From contig DASXRQ010000211.1 of assembly GCA_036506495.1 (NCBI GenBank), positions 1-24,062 of the forward strand: 24,062 nucleotides of DNA, read 5' to 3'. Made by a program: the position numbers and the translations under genes. Under the pieces are notes generated by a model. The model had not been told where the DNA came from and did not search any database. It saw nothing but the letters and a program-made list of their open reading frames with translations. This DNA is from DASXRC01 sp036506495. Lineage in GTDB: Bacteria > Actinomycetota > Actinomycetes > Mycobacteriales > Micromonosporaceae. Each line of letters opens with the position of its first letter. Position 1 is the stretch's first letter. This document shows positions 5,936 to 13,732 of this stretch, piece after piece.

Positions 5936-8287
5936 TTACCGAGCCACTATCGCCCGCGCACCGTCGGTAATCGCCTCTTCGGACACGAGCACATGCCTCG
6001 CTGCCGGTCCGAGCGGGATAAACGTGTCGACGGAGGCGACCCGCCGGGCCACGCCGACGTAGCCCGCGTCCACCAGCGCGGCCAGCACGCCTTCCCCCAC
6101 GCCGCCCGACCGGCGGGTCTCGTCCACCACCAGCACCCGGCCGGTCGCGGCCGCCTCGCGGATGATGTCCACGACCGGCAGCGGCGACAGCCAACGAAGA
6201 TCCACAACCCGAGCGCCGATGCCCTCCGCGGCCAGACCGGCCGCCGCTCGCAGGGCCAGGCGTACGCCGTTGCCGAACGTGATGATCGTCAGGTCCTCAC
6301 CGGATCCGACCTCGTACACCCTGGCCCGCCCGATCGGTACGTGCGCGACGCCCCACTCGGCCGGCGGCGCGTACGCCGACAGCCACTCCCCGTCGCCCTC
6401 GGCGTACAGGTCGCGGGTGTGGTACAGCGCGATGGGCTCGAGGTACACGCACACGCTGCCGTCGGACTCGGCGCTGGCCAGGCACGTGCGCAGCATGGCC
6501 GCGGCGTCGTCGGCCCGGGCCGGCACGGCGAGCACCAGGCCGGGGATGTCGCGCAGCACGGCCACCGAGTTGTCGTTGTGAAAGTGCCCGCCGAAGCCCT
6601 CCTGGTACGCCAACCCGGCGATCCGTACGACCATCGGGTTCCGGTAGTCGCCGCTTGAGAAGAACTGCATGGTGGCGGCCTCGCCCCGCAGCTGGTCCTC
6701 GGCGTTGTGCAGGTACGCCAGGTACTGGATCTCCGGTATCGGAAGCAGCCCGGCCAGCCCCGACCCCAGCGCCAGCCCCAGGATCGACGTCTCGTCCAGG
6801 AGCGTGTCGAACACGCGGGAGGCGCCGAACCGCTCCCGCAGCCCCTTCGTGACCCCGTACACGCCCCCCTTGACCGCGACGTCCTCACCGAAGACCACCG
6901 CGCCGGGGTACGCCAGCAGGGCGTCCGTGAGCGCGGCGTTGATCGTCTGCGCCAGCGTCAGCGGCGGCCCCTCCTCGGGCAGCCGGTCACCGAACGCGGC
7001 GGCTCGCGCGGCGGGCGCGTCGGCGTGGCCGGCCGAGCCACCCTCGCCCGCCACCTGGGAACCGGCCTCGGCGATCGCCCGGGCGACGTGCACCGGTCGG
7101 CGCGGCGCGAGCGAGGCCACGACCTCCGCCGCGTCGGCGAGCTTGGGTTCCCCGAGCACCTCCTCGGCGACCTTGCGCACCTCCCAGCCGATCTCGTCGT
7201 ACCGGGCCAGCACCTCGTCCGGCGTGGTGAGCCCGGCGTCGATCAGCAGCCGCGCGGTGCCGACCAGCGGGTCCCGGGCGACGTCCGCGGCGATCTGGTC
7301 GGCCGGCCGGTACGCGATCTCCGCGTCGGCGCCGGCGTGCCCCATCAGCCGCACCACGGAAAGGTGGAGCACGGCCGGGCGCCGCTGTCGGCGTACCCAA
7401 TCGGCCGCACCGATCGCAGCCTCGTACGTGGAAGCCAGGTCGCAGCCGTCCGCGGAGAAGTAGCGGAGGCCGGGGCGACTTCGGAGCGCGGCCTCGACCC
7501 AGCCGGCCGGGGAGCGAACGCTGATGCCCAGCCCGTTGTCCTCGCAGACGAAGAGCAGCGGCAGCCGTAGTCCGGCGTGGTCGCACCAGCCGGCCGTGTT
7601 GAGCGCCGCGGCGCCGGCGGCGTGGTTGACCGAGGCGTCGCCGAACGAGGCGACCACCAGCGCGTCGGCCGGCCACGGAAGGGTGGCCAGCGGCGCCGGC
7701 CCGGCTCCGGGGCGCGCCACCCCCGACGCACCGAGCTTCCGGTGCCGCTCGATCGCGAACGCAAGCCCCACCGCCCGCGGCAGGTGCGACGCGACCGTCG
7801 AGGTGGTCGGGATGACGTGCAGGTCCGGGTGCCCGAACACCTTGTGCCGGCCGCCGGCGATCGGTTCCCGGGCGGAGGCGACGATGCCGCGCAGCACGTC
7901 CCGGGCGGGGTCGATGATCACGTCGGTGCCAGCGGCGGACTCCGCGCCGGCGCGGGCCGCCCTTGCGCAGTAGAACGCGCCCGAGCGGTAGTGCAGCAGG
8001 GCCGGATCGGTGGGTGCGAGCGCCGCGGCGACCGCCGCGTTCCCCTCGTGCCCGGACGAACCGATCGTGTAGTACCCCTCGCCGAAGCTCCGCAGCCAGC
8101 GCGCCGCGAGGTCCAGCTGGCGGCTGGTCAGCTGCGCGTCGAACAGCTCGAGCGCCTGCCGACCGGTCAGGCTCGCGCCCTCGCTGACGGGTCCGCCGGG
8201 ATCGCGCGCCGTCGCCGCGGTCGCCGCGGCGGTTAGCGATCCGACGGCCTCCCGGAACCGTTGGTCCAGATCTTGCGGGGTGGTCAC
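5936..8287 (-). CDS. Fused alpha-beta E1 component of a thiamine-diphosphate 2-oxoacid dehydrogenase
   Basis: A single polypeptide of about 783 residues joins an E1-alpha-like half (about 30-380) to an E1-beta-like half (about 450-783). Such enzymes decarboxylate 2-oxoacids (pyruvate, branched-chain or related) with ThDP and pass the acyl group to a lipoyl E2. The alpha half has the ThDP/Mg motif GDASVN...CEDNG (usually GDG...NN; the key Asp and Asn are kept) and the loop RLMGHAGADAEIAYR. The beta half has VFGEDVAVKGGVYGVTKGL, the ThDP-activating Glu in DETSILGLALGSG, and GFGGHFHNDNSVAVLRDIPGL. It ends in a transketolase C-terminal domain. No E2 or E3 gene is in the window. The ATG at 8299 (MLSC) is an alternative start. 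GTG 8287 gives the cleaner N-terminus and has a GATGCT hexamer 7 nt upstream; neither has a clear Shine-Dalgarno sequence. The substrate is not known. It lies downstream of the MFS gene, which ends 72 nt away. Confidence 0.87.
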   Translation of the reverse strand: MTTPQDLDQRFREAVGSLTAAATAATARDPGGPVSEGASLTGRQALELFDAQLTSRQLDLAARWLRSFGEGYYTIGSSGHEGNAAVAAALAPTDPALLHYRSGAFYCARAARAGAESAAGTDVIIDPARDVLRGIVASAREPIAGGRHKVFGHPDLHVIPTTSTVASHLPRAVGLAFAIERHRKLGASGVARPGAGPAPLATLPWPADALVVASFGDASVNHAAGAAALNTAGWCDHAGLRLPLLFVCEDNGLGISVRSPAGWVEAALRSRPGLRYFSADGCDLASTYEAAIGAADWVRRQRRPAVLHLSVVRLMGHAGADAEIAYRPADQIAADVARDPLVGTARLLIDAGLTTPDEVLARYDEIGWEVRKVAEEVLGEPKLADAAEVVASLAPRRPVHVARAIAEAGSQVAGEGGSAGHADAPAARAAAFGDRLPEEGPPLTLAQTINAALTDALLAYPGAVVFGEDVAVKGGVYGVTKGLRERFGASRVFDTLLDETSILGLALGSGLAGLLPIPEIQYLAYLHNAEDQLRGEAATMQFFSSGDYRNPMVVRIAGLAYQEGFGGHFHNDNSVAVLRDIPGLVLAVPARADDAAAMLRTCLASAESDGSVCVYLEPIALYHTRDLYAEGDGEWLSAYAPPAEWGVAHVPIGRARVYEVGSGEDLTIITFGNGVRLALRAAAGLAAEGIGARVVDLRWLSPLPVVDIIREAAATGRVLVVDETRRSGGVGEGVLAALVDAGYVGVARRVASVDTFIPLGPAARHVLVSEEAITDGARAIVAR

Positions 8288-8355
8288 GCACGAAAGCATC
8301 GCCGACGCGCGGTGCCGGCCGCCACCTCCCCCGATCTCCGCGCCGATCTCCGCGG

Positions 8356-8413
8356 CGATCTAGGGGTAATTCTGGCTAGTTGACCTCTGATCAGCAGCAT
8401 TCGCCCTAGATCG
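8356..8413. repeat. 58-bp imperfect palindrome, copy A
   Basis: Arms CGATCTAGGGGTAATTCTGG and CAGCATTCGCCCTAGATCG are near-complementary around a central segment. It matches copy B at 21705-21762 at 47 of 58 positions with no gap. The minus-strand MFS gene runs into it: its last 17 or so codons and its TAG stop (8360-8362) are repeat sequence. It looks like a small mobile palindrome of REP or MITE type. I do not recognise a named family. Confidence 0.8.
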
Positions 8414-9811
8414 ACCCGAGAGGATCAACGAGCGGTGGGCCAGCACGGCGCCGAGCAGCAGGAGGACGGCGATCAGGGCGGCGACGGCGGAGAGGCCGGC
8501 CGTGGAACGGGACTGGCCCGCGCCGGCCACCGCGAGGTACACGCCGCCCAGCGTCGACACCGCGAGCACACCGGCCAGCAGGACGCCGGTCGAGGCCATC
8601 CCGGACACGGTCGCGGCGTACCGCGGCTCGATCCTCGCCAGGATCGACGTAAACAGCGGGCTGAACCCCGACGCGTGCCCGGCCCCGGCGGCGTACAACA
8701 GCGGCACCGCCGCCAGGGCCGGCCAGTCACCGCCGGCGGCGAGCGCGGCCAGGACCGCGATCGCCCCCGCGAAGACCAGCGGTCCGGCCACCGGCAGCCG
8801 GGCCCGCACCGGCTCGGGCAGCCGCCGCGCGGCGAGGCTCAGCGTCGCGAACCCGGCCGGGTACGGCAGGAAGGTCAACCCCGCCGCGAGTGGTCCAAAC
8901 CCGAGCCCGTCCTGCAGGTGCAGGGTGAGCGTGAACAGGCACGCCGTGTAGCAGCCCATGATCAGGAAACAGGCGAGCAGGCCGGGGCGTACGCCATCCG
9001 GGCGTACCGCTGCGGGGTCCACCAGCGGCGACCCACCGCGGGCCGCGAGCCGCCGCTCGTAGCTCTGAAACGCGACAATGCCGGCGGCACCGGCGGCCAG
9101 CACCAGCCACGACCACGCCGGCCAGCCCCGCTCGCGGCCGAGCGCCAGCGGCACGGTGACGGCGGCCATGGCGGCGCCGAGACCGGCCACGCCGACGAGG
9201 TCCAGAGCGGGTGCCCGTTCCGGGGCCGGCGCCGACAGCAGCCGCCGGGCGGCCAGCAGGAGCCCCGCGCCGATCGGCACGTTGAGCAGGAAGGCCGGTC
9301 GCCAGCCTTCGCCGGCCAGGTCGAGCGAGACGACCAGGCCGCCGAGGATCTGGCCGGCGGCCACCCCGAGCGCCAGAACCATCGAGTAGAGCGCGACCGC
9401 CCGGGCTCGCCGCGCACCGTCGAAGTGCAGCTGGATCAGGGAGACGACCTGCGGAACCATCAACGCGCCGGCGGCACCCTGCGCCAGCCGGGCGACGATC
9501 AACGCGGGCGCGGTCGGCGCGAGCCCGCAGGCGAGCGACGCGACGGTGAACCCGGCGAGGCCGGCCCGGAACATCCGGCCGTGCCCGTGCCGGTCACCCA
9601 GCCGGGCGCCGGTCACGACCAGCACCGCGAACGCGAGCAGGTAGCCGGCGAAGATCAGCTGCGTCTCGCCGCCGCTGGCGCCCAGCGTCGCCCGGATGGT
9701 GGGTACGGCGACGGCCACGATCGAGCCGTCCATGGTCGCCATCGCCTGCCCCACCAGCAACACGGCGAGCAGGCTCCGCGTGCCCGGTCGCGTCCGCTCG
9801 TCAGGGGTCAT
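8360..9811 (-). CDS. MFS drug exporter, DHA2 (14-TM) type
   Basis: The 483-residue protein is almost entirely hydrophobic segments, about 14 predicted helices, as in EmrB/QacA-type proton-driven multidrug exporters of the cytoplasmic membrane. Visible signatures: the first helix region SLLAVLLVGQAMATMDGSIVAVAVPTI (with the D near helix 1 typical of DHA2), motif A GARLGDRHGHGRMF, and an altered motif C GVAAGQILGGLVVSLD. The substrate is unknown. The C-terminal residues SRANAADQRSTSQNYP are encoded by the 58-bp palindromic repeat, so the native end was probably replaced. It is divergent from an AraC-family gene across 86 bp, suggesting regulation by that protein. No clear Shine-Dalgarno before the ATG. 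Confidence 0.92.
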   Translation of the reverse strand: MTPDERTRPGTRSLLAVLLVGQAMATMDGSIVAVAVPTIRATLGASGGETQLIFAGYLLAFAVLVVTGARLGDRHGHGRMFRAGLAGFTVASLACGLAPTAPALIVARLAQGAAGALMVPQVVSLIQLHFDGARRARAVALYSMVLALGVAAGQILGGLVVSLDLAGEGWRPAFLLNVPIGAGLLLAARRLLSAPAPERAPALDLVGVAGLGAAMAAVTVPLALGRERGWPAWSWLVLAAGAAGIVAFQSYERRLAARGGSPLVDPAAVRPDGVRPGLLACFLIMGCYTACLFTLTLHLQDGLGFGPLAAGLTFLPYPAGFATLSLAARRLPEPVRARLPVAGPLVFAGAIAVLAALAAGGDWPALAAVPLLYAAGAGHASGFSPLFTSILARIEPRYAATVSGMASTGVLLAGVLAVSTLGGVYLAVAGAGQSRSTAGLSAVAALIAVLLLLGAVLAHRSLILSGRSRANAADQRSTSQNYP

Positions 9812-9820
9812 CCATCGAGC

Positions 9821-9837
9821 GTTGCCGGCGCGGCAAC
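9821..9837. promoter_or_regulatory. Palindrome in the MFS/AraC divergent promoter
   Basis: GTTGCC and GGCAAC flank a GGCGC centre, 9 nt upstream of the MFS start codon. A perfect 6-bp dyad at this position could be a repressor site or a leader hairpin. AraC proteins often bind direct repeats, so assigning it to the neighbouring AraC protein is uncertain. Confidence 0.35.
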
Positions 9838-9885
9838 CCGGGTCTTGAAGATCCTTGCGGGGCGCAAACTGTCACACCCCATGCC

Positions 9886-9891
9886 TACGGT
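9886..9891 (+). promoter_or_regulatory. -10-like box TACGGT for a leaderless araC-type mRNA
   Basis: TACGGT fits the actinobacterial -10 pattern TANNNT and ends 6 nt before the ATG at 9898. There is no Shine-Dalgarno sequence. Transcription would start at or beside the start codon, giving a leaderless message. No good -35 box was found. Confidence 0.5.
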
Positions 9892-9897
9892 TGGGCC

Positions 9898-10734
9898 ATG
9901 CTCTCCGCCGAGCTGCTCGTCCATCGACCCGAGTTCGCGCTCCGGCTCGTGCATTGCCACGAGGACCACATCGGGTGGTCGGCTCCCGAGGCGGGTGAGC
10001 GGCACGGTGTGGTGCTGGTCCGCTCGGGTGGGTTCCGCCGGCGCGGTCCCCGTGGCGAGATGTGGGCCGACCGGGCGCTGGGCTATCTGGTGACGCCCGG
10101 CGACGAGGAGCGGTTCGCTCATCCGGCCGGCGGTGACGAGTGCACGGCGATCCACGTCTCGCCCCGGCTGTGGCGGGCGGTTTCCGGCCCGTCCACTGCG
10201 CGCCGCGCGGCGGCCGTGTCCGTCGACAGCCGGCTCGAGCTCGACCACCGGCTGCTCCTGCGCTCCGCACGCTCGGGCGACGTCGACTTCGCCGTGGCCG
10301 AGCGGCTCCTCCGGCTGCTCGCCGCCGCGACGCACGAGGCCGGCGTCGCGGGCGGCGATCCCCGCAGCGACACCCGCCACGACGCGACACCGACCTGCAC
10401 CGACCGCGCCCTGGCCGACGCCGCTCGCGAGGCGCTGACCGCGGAGCATCCGAGCGCTCGCGGCCTGCTCCCGCTGGCCGAGCTGCTCGGGGTCTCGCCC
10501 TACCGCCTCAGCCGGGTCTTCCACCGGCACGTCGGTGTGCCCCTGACCCGATACCGCAACCGGCTGCGGGTTGGCGCCGCGCTGCACCGGCTCGAAAACG
10601 GCGAACCGAGCCTCGCGGCGCTCGCGAACGATCTGGGCTTCGCCGACCAGGCCCACCTGACCAGGACGGTCCGGGCGGAGGTCGGCGAGACCCCGCACCG
10701 CCTCCGTGCCCTGCTGGCCGGGCCGGCGGGCTGA
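9898..10734 (+). CDS. AraC-family transcriptional regulator
   Basis: The 278-residue protein has an N-terminal cupin-like AraC ligand/dimer region (about 1-130; e.g. HGVVLVRSGGFRRRG and GYLVTPGDEERFAHP) and a C-terminal pair of helix-turn-helix motifs (about 185-275): LAELLGVSPYRLSRVFHRHVGVPLTRYRNRLRV and SLAALANDLGFADQAHLTRTVRAEVGETPHRLR. The second is the canonical AraC signature. It probably senses a small molecule and controls the divergent MFS exporter (inference from position). The gene ends 4 bp before the convergent end of the DUF6766 gene, leaving almost no room for separate terminators. The ATG has no Shine-Dalgarno sequence. Confidence 0.92.
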   Translation: MLSAELLVHRPEFALRLVHCHEDHIGWSAPEAGERHGVVLVRSGGFRRRGPRGEMWADRALGYLVTPGDEERFAHPAGGDECTAIHVSPRLWRAVSGPSTARRAAAVSVDSRLELDHRLLLRSARSGDVDFAVAERLLRLLAAATHEAGVAGGDPRSDTRHDATPTCTDRALADAAREALTAEHPSARGLLPLAELLGVSPYRLSRVFHRHVGVPLTRYRNRLRVGAALHRLENGEPSLAALANDLGFADQAHLTRTVRAEVGETPHRLRALLAGPAG

Positions 10735-10738
10735 CCGC

Positions 10739-11398
10739 TCACTCGCCGGTGTGCGCGTGCGTGGCGGTCACGGGCTTCGACTGCGGCGAGCCGTGCTGGC
10801 GCAGCACGATGCTGAGCACCACCAGGCAGCCCACCGCGAGGAACTCGCTCTGCCAGTTCTGCATCGACTGGAACCAGAAGTCCGACGTGCCGAGGAAGTG
10901 CAGCGCGTTCACCGGCGGCGCACCCGACTGGAGAGCCTGCTGCTCGTTGTACTCCGCGGTGCCCGCGAGCAGGTGCCCGAGGAAGGAGAGGACGAAGAAC
11001 CCGAGCAGAACGATCGACAGGCTGTTGCGGTAGACCACCTGCGCCCAGTCGGCCCGACGCGACCAGGCCGGCGACCGCGGCGTGGCGCTGTCCGGGTAGT
11101 CCTCGGGCCGGTCCTTCTGGCGCAACGGCTTGGACTCCGGCGAGCCGCGCTGCACGAGGTACGCCGTCAGCAGCACGTACGAGCCCATCTGGAGGAACTC
11201 GGACTCCCAGTTCTCGAAGGTCGCCTCGCCGAAGTGCCCGGTGCTCAGGTACGACCAGTAGCCGATGGCCGGTTGTCCGAACTGGGTCAGGTCCTCGTTG
11301 TGCACCTGCCACCCGAACACGCTCTGCAGCACGATGAACAGCGCGAAGGCCGCGAACACCGTGAGCGACAAGCCGTTGAACCAGAGCCAGCGCCGCAT
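10739..11398 (-). CDS. DUF6766-type four-helix membrane protein with internal duplication
   Basis: The 219-residue protein has about four transmembrane helices and consists of two similar halves. Half 1 contains NGLSLTVFAAFALFIVLQ...FENWESEFLQMGSYVLLTAYLVQRGSPESKP. Half 2 contains NSLSIVLLGFFVLSFLGH...MQNWQSEFLAVGCLVVLSIVLRQHGSPQSKP. Each half is two helices ending in a cytoplasmic RGSPxSKP-type tail, so an ancient tandem duplication is clear. It resembles the DUF6766 family, common in actinomycetes and of unknown function. The polar NW(E/Q)SEF motif near the start of each second helix is a candidate functional site. GGAGGT 3 nt before the ATG supports the start. It is divergent from the gbsR-like operon over 109 bp and convergent with the AraC gene. 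Confidence 0.85.
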   Translation of the reverse strand: MRRWLWFNGLSLTVFAAFALFIVLQSVFGWQVHNEDLTQFGQPAIGYWSYLSTGHFGEATFENWESEFLQMGSYVLLTAYLVQRGSPESKPLRQKDRPEDYPDSATPRSPAWSRRADWAQVVYRNSLSIVLLGFFVLSFLGHLLAGTAEYNEQQALQSGAPPVNALHFLGTSDFWFQSMQNWQSEFLAVGCLVVLSIVLRQHGSPQSKPVTATHAHTGE

Positions 11399-11470
11399 CT
11401 CGACCTCCAGTGCGCCGATGTGACAACAACCTCCTCCCTTGCCCGGTTGCGGAGCCCGTCACGCTTCGTT

Positions 11471-11498
11471 AGCGTTCGTTTAGAATGTACTGAACGTT
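11471..11498 (+). promoter_or_regulatory. Operator/promoter of the GbsR-ABC operon
   Basis: AGCGTTC (11471-11477) and GAACGTT (11492-11498) form a 6/7 inverted repeat around TAGAAT (11481-11486), a good -10 match, 22 nt before the regulator's GTG. A dyad straddling the -10 box suits autorepression by the MarR/GbsR-like product. Binding is inferred. Confidence 0.5.
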
Positions 11499-11507
11499 AG
11501 GAACGAT

Positions 11508-11990
11508 GTGGAGCCCTCGCGCGAACGTCGGTACGCCGAGGAGGTCGGCGTCAAGCTCGCCAGCCTCGGCATGACGCCGGCGTACGGGAAGCTGCTCGGC
11601 TGGCTGCTGATCTGCGATCCGCCGAGTCAATCGCTCGCGCAGCTGAGCGGCTCGCTCGGGTTGTCGAAGGGCTCGGTGAGCACCGGCATGCGCGTCCTCG
11701 ATCGCCTCGGGCTGGTGCGCCGCGTGGCCGCCCCGGGCACCCGGGGCCACGTCTACGAGGTCACGCCGAACGCGCTCATCGAGCTCGGCTCGCGGGCGGG
11801 CGAGCAGTACGCCGCGATCCGTGCGCTGATGGAGCGCGGGCTGGCCCTGCTCGACGACGAAGACTCACCGCGGGCGGAACGGCTGCGCGTGAGCCGCGAC
11901 TTCTACGCCTTCATCGAGCGCGAGGTCCCCAAGCTGCTCGAGCAGTTTCGGAGCGAATACCTGCGAAGAGAAGGGAAGGGCGATGGCTGA
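11508..11990 (+). CDS. GbsR/MarR-like transcriptional regulator
   Basis: The 160-residue protein has a winged helix-turn-helix at about 42-80 (SLAQLSGSLGLSKGSVSTGMRVLDRLGLVRRVAAPGTRGHVYEV), followed by a helical dimerisation tail. The wording 'GMTPAYGKLLGWLLICDPPSQSL' before the HTH is typical of the GbsR branch of MarR-fold regulators that precede ABC exporters. It starts at GTG with AGGA about 8 nt upstream. Its 3' end overlaps the ABC ATPase start by 8 nt, so the two are translationally coupled. It probably represses its own operon and responds to the exported compound; the ligand is unknown. Confidence 0.9.
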   Translation: MEPSRERRYAEEVGVKLASLGMTPAYGKLLGWLLICDPPSQSLAQLSGSLGLSKGSVSTGMRVLDRLGLVRRVAAPGTRGHVYEVTPNALIELGSRAGEQYAAIRALMERGLALLDDEDSPRAERLRVSRDFYAFIEREVPKLLEQFRSEYLRREGKGDG

Positions 11991-12912
11991 CGCGGCCATC
12001 CGCACCGAACAGCTGGTCAAGAACTACGGCCGGAACCGCGGTCTGGCGGGTCTCGACCTGACCGTCGACTCCGGCGAGGTGTACGGCTTCCTGGGCCCCA
12101 ACGGCGCCGGGAAGACCACCACGATCCGCCTGCTGCTCGACCTCATCCGGCCCACCAGCGGCACCGCGCGGGTGCTCGGTCGCGACCCGCGGGTCGACGG
12201 GGTGGCGCTGCGGCGGCAGATCGGCTACCTGCCCGGTGACTTCGTCGTCGACGGCCAGCAGACCGGCCACGAGCTGCTGACCTACCTGGGCAACCTGCGC
12301 GGCGGGGTGCCGCGCGCCCGGATCGACGAGTACGCCGGGCGGCTCGACCTCGACCTCGGTCGGAAGATCAAGAGCCTGTCGAAGGGCAACCGGCAGAAGA
12401 TCGGCGTGGTGCAGGCCTTCATGCACTCCCCCGACCTGCTGATCCTCGACGAGCCGACCAGTGGCCTCGACCCGTTCCTGCAGCAGCAGGTCGTCGTGAT
12501 GATCCGGGACGCCAAGGCGAACGGCCAGACCGTGTTCATGTCCTCGCACGTGATGAGCGAGGTGCAGCAGACCGCCGACCGCGTCGGCATCATCCGCGAG
12601 GGGCGGCTGATCGCCGTCGAGCGAGTCGAGGACCTGCGCGAGCGGTCGGTCCGCAGGGTCGAGATCCAGTTCGAGGCGCCGGTCCGGCCGACCGAGTTCA
12701 GCGGGCTGCCGGGCGTGAGCGACGTTTCGGTCGACCCGACCGGCACGATCCTGCACTGCCGGCTCAACGGCCGCGCGGACGCGCTGGTGAAGGCGGCCGG
12801 CCGGCACACCGTGGTCAACATCCTCTCGGAGGAGCCCGACCTGGAGGAGCTGTTCTTCCACTACTACAACCACACGTCGCGGGAGAGCTCGGAGGCCAGC
12901 CATGCTGCGTAA
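11983..12912 (+). CDS. ABC transporter ATP-binding protein
   Basis: The 309-residue ATPase has Walker A GPNGAGKTTT (38-47), Q-loop region RRQIGYLPGD, signature LSKGNRQKIG, Walker B LLILDEPTSGLDP and switch histidine in SSHVMSE. The sequence matches DrrA/CcmA-like ATPases of ABC-2 exporters, with a C-terminal regulatory extension of about 90 residues (RVEIQFEAPVRPTEF...). It would power the permease encoded next, whose start overlaps its end by 11 nt. Export of a drug, lipid or peptide is plausible. The substrate cannot be told from sequence. The purine-rich GGGAAGGG before the ATG serves as ribosome-binding site inside the upstream gene. Confidence 0.95.
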   Translation: MADAAIRTEQLVKNYGRNRGLAGLDLTVDSGEVYGFLGPNGAGKTTTIRLLLDLIRPTSGTARVLGRDPRVDGVALRRQIGYLPGDFVVDGQQTGHELLTYLGNLRGGVPRARIDEYAGRLDLDLGRKIKSLSKGNRQKIGVVQAFMHSPDLLILDEPTSGLDPFLQQQVVVMIRDAKANGQTVFMSSHVMSEVQQTADRVGIIREGRLIAVERVEDLRERSVRRVEIQFEAPVRPTEFSGLPGVSDVSVDPTGTILHCRLNGRADALVKAAGRHTVVNILSEEPDLEELFFHYYNHTSRESSEASHAA

Positions 12913-13696
12913 CGTGTTCACGAAGACGCTCTGGGACGGCCGCCGCTCGCTGCTCGGCTGGACGCTGGCCGTCGCCGCGGTCGGCGCGATGTACGCGGCG
13001 TTCTGGCCGACCGTCAACACGCCCGCCATGCAGGACGCGATGAAGAACTACCCGAAGGGTGTGCTCGAGGCGTTCAACTACAACGACGTCGCGAGCGCCG
13101 CCGGGTACGTCGGCAGCAGCGTGTACGGCCTGCTGATCCCGCTGCTGGTCGTGGTGTTCTCGATCGCGTACGGGACGCGGGCGGTCGCCGGCGACGAGGA
13201 GGCCGGCACACTCGACCTCGTGCTCGCCCACCCGGTCACACGCACCAGGCTGGCCCTGCAACGGTTCGCCGCCCTCGGCACCGCGCTCGCGGTCATCGGC
13301 GCGCTGCTCTGGCTGGCGATGCTCGCCATCACCGGCCCGGCCCAGCTCGACGAGATCTCCGCCGGCGAGTTCGCCGCGGCGACCCTGCAGCTGGCGCTGC
13401 TCGGCGTGTGCCTCGGCGCGGTCGCGTTCGCGATCGGCGCGGCGACGGGCCGGAAGGCCGCGGCGATCGGTGGTACCGCGGGGCTGGCGGTCCTGGCGTA
13501 CCTGGCCAACGGGGTGTTCCCGCAGGTCAAGGGCCTGGAGTGGACCCGGAGCGTGTCGCCCTGGCACTGGAGCGTCGGCGGCGAGCCGCTCAAGCACGGG
13601 CTGCAGGTCGGCGACTCGCTGCTGCTGGCCGGGACCGCCGCGGTGCTCGTCGCGGTGGGCACCTGGGCGTTCAACCGGCGCGACGTCGCCGTCTGA
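12902..13696 (+). CDS. ABC-2 type transporter permease
   Basis: The 264-residue membrane protein has six hydrophobic segments, starting LLGWTLAVAAVGAMYAAFW and ending LAGTAAVLVAVGTWAF. It has the ABC-2 hallmark FSIAYGTRAVAGDEEAGTLDLVLAHPVTRTRLALQRF, the coupling region seen in NodJ/DrrB-like and YhaP-like permeases. It pairs with the ATPase whose 3' end it overlaps, completing a three-gene regulator-ATPase-permease operon. The large extracytoplasmic loop after helix 1 (about 35-75) is typical. Substrate unknown. Confidence 0.93.
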   Translation: MLRNVFTKTLWDGRRSLLGWTLAVAAVGAMYAAFWPTVNTPAMQDAMKNYPKGVLEAFNYNDVASAAGYVGSSVYGLLIPLLVVVFSIAYGTRAVAGDEEAGTLDLVLAHPVTRTRLALQRFAALGTALAVIGALLWLAMLAITGPAQLDEISAGEFAAATLQLALLGVCLGAVAFAIGAATGRKAAAIGGTAGLAVLAYLANGVFPQVKGLEWTRSVSPWHWSVGGEPLKHGLQVGDSLLLAGTAAVLVAVGTWAFNRRDVAV

Positions 13697-13719
13697 CCCA
13701 CCAGATCGGGGAAATCCGG

Positions 13720-13725
13720 CAGACT
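13720..13725 (+). promoter_or_regulatory. -10-like box CAGACT before the yjbQ-like gene
   Basis: CAGACT ends 7 nt before the ATG at 13733 and there is no Shine-Dalgarno sequence. The layout resembles the gltX and fasR-like starts in this window, which suggests a leaderless transcript separate from the ABC operon 36 bp upstream. Confidence 0.4.
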
Positions 13726-13732
13726 CGGCGAC

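Noticed and set aside
8435..10093. Plus-strand open frame of 552 codons
   Set aside because: Antisense to the MFS gene, rich in Gln/Arg/Gly, no hydrophobic or domain pattern, and runs into the AraC gene out of frame.
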